Shown piece by piece: positions 7,760 to 14,463 of a DNA stretch of 64,000 bases. The translations under genes and the position numbers were made by a program. This stretch comes from Bacteroidales bacterium (GTDB taxonomy: Bacteria > Bacteroidota > Bacteroidia > Bacteroidales > UBA932): positions 1-64,000 of the forward strand of contig SFMG01000005.1 of assembly GCA_004554455.1 (NCBI GenBank). The letters run 5' to 3'. Position 1 is the stretch's first letter. The number at the start of each line of letters is the position of its first letter. Under the pieces are notes generated by a model. It saw only the letters and a program-made list of their open reading frames with translations, was not told the origin of the DNA and searched no databases.

Positions 7760-9097
7760 ATGGCTAAAATCTGGGATAAGGGTTTCGACAATGACGCCCT
7801 CATAGACCGCTTTACGGTGGGCCGGGACAGGGAACTGGACCTGATGCTCGCCCCTTACGACATTATGGGCACCGCCGCCCACATCACTATGCTCTGCAAG
7901 GTGGGGCTGCTTTCCGCTGAAGAGCTGTCCGTCCTGCTTCCGGAGCTGAAGAGCCTCTACAGGGATGCCTGCGAGGGTCGTTTCAGTATAGATGAGGATG
8001 TGGAGGACGTACATTCCCAGGTGGAGGCCGAGCTTACGCGCCGGCTTGGGGACATAGGCAAGAAGGTCCATACGGGACGTTCCCGCAATGACCAGGTGCT
8101 GGTGGACCTGAAGCTCTTTTCAAGGGAGCGAATCAGGCGGACGGTGGGCAAGCTGCAGCGCCTCTTCGAATTGCTGCAGCAGGGGAGTGAACGCTACAGG
8201 GATGTGCTGATGCCGGGATATACCCATCTCCAGGTGGCTATGCCTTCGTCTTTCGGCCTCTGGTTCGGGGCCTACGCGGAGAGTCTCACGGCTGATATGT
8301 CCCAGCTTTTCGCGGCCTGGGAGGTCGTGAACCGCAACCCGCTCGGCTCGGCTGCCGGCTACGGTTCTTCCGCCCCTCTGGACCGCGGCCTGACTACGCG
8401 TCTGCTGGGCTTCGACGACCTCGACTACAATGTCGTATATGCCCAGATGAGCCGCGGAAAGACGGAACGCATCGTTGCTGCCGCCTACGCTTCCGTCGCA
8501 GAGACGCTCGGCCGCCTGGCGTTCGACTGCTGCCTCTATGCGAGCCAGAATTTCGCTTTCATACATTTGCCTGACAAGATGACTACGGGTTCGAGCATTA
8601 TGCCTCACAAGAAGAATCCGGATGTCTTCGAGCTGATTCGCGCCCATTGCAACCGCATCTGCGGCATACAGAATTCTCTGCGTCTGATCACCACCAATCT
8701 GCCTTCCGGCTATTTCAGGGATATGCAGTTGCTCAAGGAGGAGTATCTTCCGCTTTTCGATGAGATGGACGATTGCCTGGACATCGCGGCCTATGCCATT
8801 GAGAATATGGAGGTTGAGCAGTCCCTTATGGAGGATCCGCGCTACCGCCTGGCCTTTACGGTCGAGGAGGTGAACCACCTTGTGGAGAGCGGTGTGCCTT
8901 TCCGTGACGCCTACCGTCAGGTCGGCCAGGCTGTCCAGAGGGGCGAGTTCGAGTATCACGGCGAGCTCCATCACACCCACGAGGGCTCCATCGGCAATCT
9001 CTGCAATGACCGTATCGCCGCGAGGATGTCTTCCCTGATGGCCCGCTTCGACTTCGCCAAGGTTGATGCCGCCGTCGATGAGCTGATGGGGGAGTGA
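7760..9097 (+). CDS. argH: Argininosuccinate lyase ArgH
   Basis: 445 residues, matching the family. HTGRSRNDQV at 104-113 and the fumarase/lyase signature GSSIMPHKKNP at 277-287 (catalytic serine loop) are intact, as is TPxHLQ-like GYTHLQVAMP at 153-162. It splits argininosuccinate into arginine and fumarate and completes the pathway encoded from 1058 onward. The next gene begins 10 bases after its stop but is not metabolically related. Confidence 0.96.
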   Translation: MAKIWDKGFDNDALIDRFTVGRDRELDLMLAPYDIMGTAAHITMLCKVGLLSAEELSVLLPELKSLYRDACEGRFSIDEDVEDVHSQVEAELTRRLGDIGKKVHTGRSRNDQVLVDLKLFSRERIRRTVGKLQRLFELLQQGSERYRDVLMPGYTHLQVAMPSSFGLWFGAYAESLTADMSQLFAAWEVVNRNPLGSAAGYGSSAPLDRGLTTRLLGFDDLDYNVVYAQMSRGKTERIVAAAYASVAETLGRLAFDCCLYASQNFAFIHLPDKMTTGSSIMPHKKNPDVFELIRAHCNRICGIQNSLRLITTNLPSGYFRDMQLLKEEYLPLFDEMDDCLDIAAYAIENMEVEQSLMEDPRYRLAFTVEEVNHLVESGVPFRDAYRQVGQAVQRGEFEYHGELHHTHEGSIGNLCNDRIAARMSSLMARFDFAKVDAAVDELMGE

Positions 9098-9107
9098 CCT
9101 GGGGATT

Positions 9108-10640
9108 ATGAATCGTTCGTGGATAAATAGGATGCTGCTGTGTCTGCTGGGCCTGTTCTGCGGACTGGCCGCTTCTGCCGGGGAATTTGCTGGGGAATCT
9201 GTTGAGGGTTTTGCTGGGGAATCTGTTGAGGGTTTTGCTAGGGAATCTGTTGGGGGTTTCGCCGGGGAATCTGTTGGGGATTATGCTGGTGATTCTGTTG
9301 GGGATTTTGCCGGGGAACCGCTCATACCCGTCGAAAAAGCCGTTGTGCTGGGCGATGAGCGGGAGGATATATATCTTCCGATAATGAAGGGCCGCCGTGT
9401 CGCCGTCTTCAGCAACCATAGCGGCATAGTCGGCGACCGTTCCGAAGGCCTTTTGTACCCGGCCGGCCGCATCGGCGACTTCGTATCCGGTTCCATAGTC
9501 CCTGCTGCTGCAGCCGGTTCTAACTTTTCGGTTGAGGAGAGTTCACTGTTGGAGGCGTCGCTGCTGGCGCCCTTCGGGACCCCGGCTCCTGACGCGGACA
9601 GCGTCATATATGGCCCCCATATCCTTGATCTGCTGCTCTCTAGAGGCGTGAACGTTACAGCCATTTTCTCGCCTGAACACGGCTTCCGAGGGGATGCCGA
9701 CGCCGGGCAAAGCGTTTCCAGTTCAGTGGATGCCGCTACCGGGGTGCCTATTCTCTCATTGTACTCGAAGGGAGACCATATCCCGTCCGCCGAAGATATG
9801 TCCAAGTTCGACCTGCTGGTTGTGGACATTCAGGACGTTGGCTTGCGTTACTATACATATTATATAACGATGCACCACCTGATGGAGGCCTGCGCCATTT
9901 ATGGCAAGACTATGCTCATCCTGGACCGCCCGAATCCCAACGGCTTCTATGTGGACGGCCCTGTCCTGGACCTGCGTTTCAAGTCGGGCATAGGTTGGCT
10001 TCCGATTCCCACCGTCCATGGTATGACCTTGGGCGAACTGGCCCTGCTGATCCAAGGCGAGGGTTGGCTGGATTGTCAGGGCAAAAGTCTTGACCTTCAG
10101 GTCGTTCCGTGCTTGAATTACCATCATTCCACTCTCTACCGCCTGCTTCGGGCCCCGTCTCCGAATCTCAAGGATATGAAGTCCATATACCTCTATTCTT
10201 CGACCTGTTGTTTTGAGGGCACCGTTTTCACTGCAGGCCGGGGTACGGATTGGCCTTTCACCATTTACGGTTGTCCGGACGCAAGCCCGGATCCATCCTG
10301 GCCCGTCTTTCGTTTCACTCCGCGCAGTATGCCCGGCGCCTTGAAACCGCGTTATCAGGGCCAGGAGTGTCTTGGCCGCAATCTGCGTGACCTTCCTCTT
10401 GAGGATATATTGCGTCAGGGCATTGATCTTCGTTTCGTGGAGGACGCCTTGCGTTCCGTCGGCTCCAGCCCGGATTTCTTCCAGCCGAACAATGCCTTCG
10501 AGAAGCGTGTCGGCGTCGATTGGATTGCCCGTATGCTGCTCGACGGATTCTCTTCAGCGGATATCGAGGCTCGCTGGCAGCCTGATATCGAGGCCTTCAA
10601 GGCTCTTCGCCGTCCCTATCTGCTCTATCCTGAGGAATAA
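9108..10640 (+). CDS. namZ: DUF1343 exo-beta-N-acetylmuramidase (NamZ-like) with two low-complexity insertions
   Basis: 510 residues, longer than the usual 380-430. A signal peptide (1-24) is followed directly by six copies of an eight-residue repeat of the form FAGESVEG (about 27-72), encoded by 24-nt DNA repeats. The DUF1343 core begins around residue 96 (RRVAVFSNHSGIVGD). A second A/S/P-rich insertion of about 50 residues precedes HILDLLLSRGVNVTAIFSPEHGFRGDADAG, the family signature; MTLGELA and PSPNL are also present. NamZ of Tannerella removes terminal N-acetylmuramic acid from peptidoglycan fragments, so a periplasmic role in wall recycling is likely. It is close behind argH but unrelated to it. 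Confidence 0.85.
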   Translation: MNRSWINRMLLCLLGLFCGLAASAGEFAGESVEGFAGESVEGFARESVGGFAGESVGDYAGDSVGDFAGEPLIPVEKAVVLGDEREDIYLPIMKGRRVAVFSNHSGIVGDRSEGLLYPAGRIGDFVSGSIVPAAAAGSNFSVEESSLLEASLLAPFGTPAPDADSVIYGPHILDLLLSRGVNVTAIFSPEHGFRGDADAGQSVSSSVDAATGVPILSLYSKGDHIPSAEDMSKFDLLVVDIQDVGLRYYTYYITMHHLMEACAIYGKTMLILDRPNPNGFYVDGPVLDLRFKSGIGWLPIPTVHGMTLGELALLIQGEGWLDCQGKSLDLQVVPCLNYHHSTLYRLLRAPSPNLKDMKSIYLYSSTCCFEGTVFTAGRGTDWPFTIYGCPDASPDPSWPVFRFTPRSMPGALKPRYQGQECLGRNLRDLPLEDILRQGIDLRFVEDALRSVGSSPDFFQPNNAFEKRVGVDWIARMLLDGFSSADIEARWQPDIEAFKALRRPYLLYPEE

Positions 10641-10684
10641 TCGTGATGCCGCGCCTGCGGAAGGTCTTTGCGGCCGTGCGTTCA

Positions 10685-10790
10685 GCGTGGCGGGCTGTTG
10701 TCGTTTGCGAGACTGTCCGTTGAGCGTGGCGGCGGTTCTTTTCGTGGCGACGGATAATTTCGTGGCGGCAGGGCGTTGAGCGTGGCGGCT
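10685..10790. repeat. Short GC-rich repeats with core CGTGGCGG
   Basis: CGTGGCGR occurs five times between 10685 and 10790 (near 10688, 10727, 10744, 10761 and 10781). Three copies are extended leftward to (TT)GAGCGTGGCGG or TTCAGCGTGGCGG. The copies are unevenly spaced and not in any credible reading frame. Confidence 0.5.
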
Positions 10791-10796
10791 TTTTGG

Positions 10797-10864
10797 GCGG
10801 GTGCTGCGCACCCTCGGCGGCAAAAACATAGGGAAATGCCGCCTCCGGGCGCATCAGCACCCGC
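10797..10864. repeat. Inverted repeat with internal hairpins
   Basis: GCGGGTGCTG (10797-10806) and CAGCACCCGC (10855-10864) are perfect complements across 48 bases. The enclosed sequence contains GGGTGCTGCGCACCC, itself a hairpin that overlaps the left arm, so two alternative folds are possible. GGCGGCAAA and TTTGCCGCC lie just inside and outside. Confidence 0.55.
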
Positions 10865-10932
10865 TTTGCCGCCAAAACATCTAAGGCAAGACGCATCGTC
10901 AACGCGTGATGGAACGCGTGCTGAAGATGTGC

Positions 10933-11124
10933 TGCACGGATTGCCCTTGTTTTGACCTTTTGGCTGCATCGATTCTCAATTCTTGGCCTGAAATCAAGAA
11001 TCGCTGCACGGATCGATTCGCAAGTCTGGGCTTGAAATTGAGAATCGATGCACGGATTGCCCCTGTTTTGACCTTATGGCTGCATCGATTCGCAAGTCTG
11101 GGCTTGAAATTGAGAATCGATGCA
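10933..11124. repeat. Palindrome array A: 44-nt inverted-repeat units with 28-nt linkers
   Basis: Three units of about 44 bases lie at 10965-11008, 11009-11052 and 11081-11124. The type form has arms TGCATCGATTC and GAATCGATGCA around an imperfectly paired centre. Linkers of exactly 28 bases at 10937-10964 and 11053-11080 are nearly identical to each other (CGGATTGCCC, then TGTTTTGACCTT). A TGCA at 10933-10936 marks the end of a lost unit. Units 1 and 2 abut without a linker. The same unit and linker length recur at 38343-39062. Linkers that match one another exclude a CRISPR array. Confidence 0.85.
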
Positions 11125-11179
11125 GCGCTATCGTGCCGGCAAGTAGAACGGCCCGCCTGCAGCGCAGTCGTGGGGCGCA

Positions 11180-11251
11180 GGCGGGGACAGGATGCCATGA
11201 AGGCGGCATAATCCTAAGTAAAAAGCCGCCGGAGTGGCACCTGGCCACGCC
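11180..11251. repeat. 72-nt repeat with inverted ends (module D, copy 1)
   Basis: GGCGGGGACAGG (11180-11191) and CCTGGCCACGCC (11240-11251) form imperfect inverted ends. The interior has an ATGCC...GGCAT hairpin and GGCGGC/GCCGCC pairing around the conserved block AATCCTAAGT. It matches 39130-39201 at 65 of 72 positions by eye. The element follows a palindrome array at both sites. Confidence 0.8.
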
Positions 11252-11260
11252 GCAACAACG

Positions 11261-11310
11261 GTCCGCGTCCGATTCTAATTTTCTTTGCCGCAAAGAAGAA
11301 CGGCCTGCCT
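11261..11310. repeat. Dispersed module C copy
   Basis: GTCCGCGTCCGATTCTAATT followed by TTCTTTGCCGCAAAGAAGAA and CGGCCTGCCT matches the tandem copies at 38604-38935 and the solitary copy at 271-310. It lies about 70 bases upstream of the M64 peptidase gene. Confidence 0.6.
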
Positions 11311-11355
11311 ACGGCAACTGTTGCCGCCAGGCTGCTGCAACTGAAAGATATTTCA

Positions 11356-11363
11356 TATATTTG
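11356..11363 (+). promoter_or_regulatory. Candidate -7 box for the M64 peptidase gene
   Basis: TATATTTG fits the Bacteroidetes -7 consensus TAnnTTTG and lies 18 bases before the ATG at 11382. A good TTTG -33 element at the expected spacing is not seen. Confidence 0.4.
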
Positions 11364-11381
11364 CCCTGAACGGACAGATAT

Positions 11382-12743
11382 ATGAGAAGATTCATTACGA
11401 TACTGTCCGTGGTCATTGCGGCCACGGCAGTTTCTTTTTCGGCTGAATGCAGCCCGCGGCAGGAAGGCAGCGATTGCACCCTGCGTCTCGACTATATATT
11501 TTCCGGCGACAACAGGCATACGGAGATCTCCCTGGACGAAATGTCCTGCTTCGAAGGCTGGGCCGGAAGGTGCGTCAACCTCGACTCGGTGCCGCTCAAA
11601 GGCAACGGACAGCTTGTCATCACAGCCCTGTCGGACGGCAGGACACTCTACCGCAACAGTTTCTCGACCCTCTACCAGGAGTGGCAGGCAACGGAGGAAG
11701 CAGTCCGCGTCAGGCGCTCCTTCGAGAACGTATTCCTCGCCCCGATGCCCGCCGAAAAGGCGCTGGTACGCATAGAGTTATATGGCTACAAGGGCGAAAT
11801 CAACGCCTCTTTCGAGCATATCGTAGACCCGGAGGACATATTGATACGCCGTCTGCCGAAAAGCGCCGCGCCGCACCGTATGCTGCTGCAAAGCGGGCCG
11901 GCCGGAGAATGTATTGATATAGCCATAGTTGCGGAAGGATATACGGCCGCCGAGGCGGAACTTTTCTACGCCGACGCGAAGCTCGCAATGGACGAAATAC
12001 TCTCCTATGAGCCCTTCGCATCCTGCCGTGACCGCTTCAATTTCGTCGCCGTCGCCCTCCCGTCTGCGGAAAGCGGAGTCAGCGTCCCGCACGAAGGTAT
12101 ATGGAAAAATACTGCCCTCGCCTCGCATTTCAGCACCTTCTACTCCGAGCGCTACCTCACGACGCTGCGGCTGCGCAGCCTGCACGACCAGCTTGCCGGC
12201 CTGCCGTATGAACATATAGTAATACTCGCAAACACAGACACTTACGGCGGCGGAGGCATATATAACTCATATACCCTGACGACTGCGCACCACGAAAATT
12301 TCAAGCCCGTGGTGGTACACGAATTCGGCCACAGTTTCGCCGGCCTCGCAGACGAATATTACAATGACGACCAATACGAGGAACTCTACTATCCCGACGC
12401 CGAGCCTTGGGAGCAGAATATCACCACCCTGGAGGATTTCGCCTCCAAGTGGAAGGCTCTGCTCCCCGATAAGCGTAGCCGGGACGTGACGGCCGGATCG
12501 AAAAGGGGATACAGGCTGAACACGGCGCCGGACTATGCTGAAATGTGGCGTGCAATAGCCGACGGGGCGGCTCCGGAAAGCTTTGTAGGCATATATGAAG
12601 GCGGCGGCTACCAGTCCAAGGGTGTTTTCAGGGGCTATCCCGACTGCCGTATGCACACCAATGAGGCCCCGGTCTTCTGCCCGGTCTGCCAGGCCGCAAT
12701 CAAATCACTTATTGACTTCAATACCAAGGAATTATGCAAATAG
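11382..12743 (+). CDS. Exported M64-family (IgA peptidase-like) metallopeptidase
   Basis: 453 residues with an N-terminal signal segment (about 1-23). Residues 25-160 form the beta-rich N-terminal domain of the family. The zinc site is VHEFGHSFAGLADEYY, with H313, E314, H317 and acidic ligands in LADE. IDIAIVAEGYT near 178-188 is a further family hallmark. M64 members include the Clostridium ramosum IgA protease, but the substrates of Bacteroidales members are mostly unknown, so IgA cleavage should not be assumed. The stop codon overlaps the tyrA start by 10 bases, an odd pairing for functionally unrelated genes. Confidence 0.88.
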   Translation: MRRFITILSVVIAATAVSFSAECSPRQEGSDCTLRLDYIFSGDNRHTEISLDEMSCFEGWAGRCVNLDSVPLKGNGQLVITALSDGRTLYRNSFSTLYQEWQATEEAVRVRRSFENVFLAPMPAEKALVRIELYGYKGEINASFEHIVDPEDILIRRLPKSAAPHRMLLQSGPAGECIDIAIVAEGYTAAEAELFYADAKLAMDEILSYEPFASCRDRFNFVAVALPSAESGVSVPHEGIWKNTALASHFSTFYSERYLTTLRLRSLHDQLAGLPYEHIVILANTDTYGGGGIYNSYTLTTAHHENFKPVVVHEFGHSFAGLADEYYNDDQYEELYYPDAEPWEQNITTLEDFASKWKALLPDKRSRDVTAGSKRGYRLNTAPDYAEMWRAIADGAAPESFVGIYEGGGYQSKGVFRGYPDCRMHTNEAPVFCPVCQAAIKSLIDFNTKELCK

Positions 12744-13591
12744 GACTCATAGGACTGGGCCTCATAGGAGGCTCAATGGCGATAGATCTCAAACGCAGGG
12801 GCTTTGCCGACAGGGTGGTCGGGATGGATGCGGACAGTGTCAATGCCGAGGCCGCGCTGAGGATAGGCATAGTGGACGAACTCGCTGACTTTGAGAAACT
12901 TGTTGACGGAAGCGACCTGGTAATGATTGCCATCCCCGCCGGCGCTGCCGTGGGTGTGCTGGGACAGGTGCTCGACCGTTTCCGTGAGCTCGGAGAGGAC
13001 TGCGGCAAGGTGGTTATAGACGTATGTTCGGTCAAAGAGCCGCTTGCACGAGCAGCGCACTATCATCCTATGCGCCGCCGATACGTCGCCACGCACCCGA
13101 TGGCCGGCACCGAGTACAGCGGTCCCTGGGCTGCTATGTCCGGAATGTTCGACAGCAAGGCCGGCATAATCTGCGATTCGCAGGAGTCCGACCCGAAGGC
13201 GGTACGTCTTGCCGAGAAGCTCTATGACTGCCTGAATATGAGGATTATACACATGAATTCCTCAAGCCACGACGTGCACACCGCCTACGTTTCCCATCTT
13301 TCCCACGTGATTTCCTTCGCGCTTGCGCGTACGGTGCTCGACAAGGAAAAGAGCGAGAAGCATATCTTCGACCTGGCTTCCGGCGGCTTCTCTTCCACCG
13401 TCCGCCTCGCCAAGTCCAATCCGGAAATGTGGACGCCCATATTCATTGAAAACAGCGGCAACCTCGTTCCTATACTCGACGACTACATAGAGAATGTACG
13501 CAAGTTCCGCGACGCGATAGCCGACTATGACAGCTCCGCCGTATCGTCCCTTATCGCCGAGTCCAACAAGATTAAGAGAATAATAAAATGA
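12734..13591 (+). CDS. tyrA: Prephenate dehydrogenase TyrA
   Basis: 285 residues. The NAD-binding loop is GLIGLGLIGGSMA (4-16), and the prephenate-site motif THPMAGTEYSGP lies near 117-128. It oxidises prephenate to 4-hydroxyphenylpyruvate for tyrosine synthesis. There is no fused chorismate mutase domain, and no pheA or aro genes lie beside it, unlike the usual Bacteroidetes aromatic cluster. Translation probably depends on coupling to the overlapping M64 gene. The 870 bases after its stop contain no supported gene. Confidence 0.92.
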   Translation: MQIGLIGLGLIGGSMAIDLKRRGFADRVVGMDADSVNAEAALRIGIVDELADFEKLVDGSDLVMIAIPAGAAVGVLGQVLDRFRELGEDCGKVVIDVCSVKEPLARAAHYHPMRRRYVATHPMAGTEYSGPWAAMSGMFDSKAGIICDSQESDPKAVRLAEKLYDCLNMRIIHMNSSSHDVHTAYVSHLSHVISFALARTVLDKEKSEKHIFDLASGGFSSTVRLAKSNPEMWTPIFIENSGNLVPILDDYIENVRKFRDAIADYDSSAVSSLIAESNKIKRIIK

Positions 13592-13800
13592 AACGTCCAA
13601 ATACAGGACGGAAAATTGACGTGTCAGCGGTATGAAGCTGTCGTCGGCGTTCACTCTCGGCTCTCCCGAGGGCGGATTGATCTCCGATCTTCTGATGCGC
13701 CCCGTTTCTTCACCCTTGACATCAAGGCGGCCAAGCAGTTGGTATTCAGTGTGGTACGAGGCTCTGTGGAGGTCACTTTCGCCCCCCCCTCCTCTCAAGA

Positions 13801-13961
13801 AAATCACCGCGCACAATACGCAAATATATATGCTTGATACTCAAATAATTAGCATTTTTGCTCTTGCTCGGTGGCACCAATTTGGTCTCACCGAGCAAGT
13901 CGCATTTTTGCATGCCATTGATAATCAATAATTTACAATTTTTCTAGTTGCGCGGTGATTT
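13801..13961. repeat. Nested inverted repeats forming two 84-bp-spaced units
   Basis: AAATCACCGCGCA (13801-13813) and TGCGCGGTGATTT (13949-13961) are perfect 13-bp inverted ends. Inside, CTTGCTCGGTG (13863-13873) and CACCGAGCAAG (13889-13899) are a perfect 11-bp pair with a 15-base loop. Both CACCG copies are 84 bases apart, and both CGGTG copies are 84 bases apart. The two 69-base units (13805-13873 and 13889-13957) share TTGATA and most of the next 34 bases, so they look like a diverged tandem duplication. GCATTTTTGC flanks the inner pair on both sides (13852-13861 and 13902-13911). A minus-strand TATATTTG lies at 13821-13828. Confidence 0.75.
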
Positions 13962-14181
13962 GCAGGAGCCCCATTCACGCCTTCGATAGGTCTTTGTTTG
14001 ATACTCTGTCCCATGTGTGCCCGGTAAATAGTCCCGGACGATTAAAAAGTTTCGGGGCGCCCCATCAGCTCCCCAATTTCAAATCGTTGCGGTCTCAAAA
14101 GCCTTGCAACATACTAATATTCAATAATTTCAAAGAACTTTATCTGGTTTTTAGTGGACAGCTATGTTTTTACTAAAATAA

Positions 14182-14212
14182 TTGCTATCGCCATATATTT
14201 TTTCTACCTTTG
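14182..14212 (+). promoter_or_regulatory. Candidate promoter for the surface lipoprotein gene
   Basis: TTG at 14182-14184 and TACCTTTG at 14205-14212 are separated by 20 bases. This fits the Bacteroidetes consensus and would give a leader of about 245 bases before 14464. No closer match to the consensus is seen. Confidence 0.4.
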
Positions 14213-14463
14213 GATGTGTTGGGCAGATGGTTGTGTATCAGACTTCTAACATAAAACTTACTCGTAACCTGAGAAAACTCCTCTATATTTTCTGTGGGGG
14301 TAATTCTTCAATATTCAATACGCTAGATAATTGCAATAGCGCATCATCCTTTGGCTTGGTGCGCCTTAATTGTATTATCCTGTGTGAAAAGTACCGAGTA
14401 GGTGTTTCGTTCTTTTGTTGAATCCATTACCTGCAATCAGTATTACAATATACACCACTAGCT

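Larger units (their letters stand above)
10641..11381. other. 741-base non-coding spacer made of several repeat types
   Basis: No gene is supported. From left to right it holds CGTGGCGG repeats (10685-10790), a 10-bp inverted repeat (10797-10864), a palindrome array (10933-11124), a 72-nt element with inverted ends (11180-11251), a module C copy (11261-11310) and a candidate promoter. Short open frames here are translations of the repeats. Confidence 0.75.
13592..14463. other. 872-base AT-rich region without a supported gene
   Basis: Base composition falls sharply compared with tyrA. The first 200 bases include an 8-C tract at 13782-13789. Nested inverted repeats occupy 13801-13961. Further right is an unremarkable A/T-rich stretch and a promoter candidate at 14182-14212 for the lipoprotein. 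Open frames here have no recognisable product. The segment TTTTTAGTGGACAGCTATG near 14151-14169 vaguely recalls an insertion-sequence end, but I cannot support that. Confidence 0.6.

Noticed and set aside
10965..11124. Integron attC sites
   Set aside because: The imperfect hairpins are similar in size to attC but lack the RYYYAAC/GTTRRRY core sites, and there are no gene cassettes between them.
10906..11211. Small open frames in the repeat spacer
   Set aside because: Their translations are the palindrome and module repeats read in frame; homologous frames in the 38-39 kb block differ in phase.
13616..13931. Two overlapping small frames after tyrA
   Set aside because: No family resemblance, odd composition, and they run through the poly-C tract and inverted repeats.
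14100..14215. Insertion-sequence end upstream of the lipoprotein
   Set aside because: Only a vague resemblance; no terminal repeat pair, target duplication or transposase fragment could be shown.
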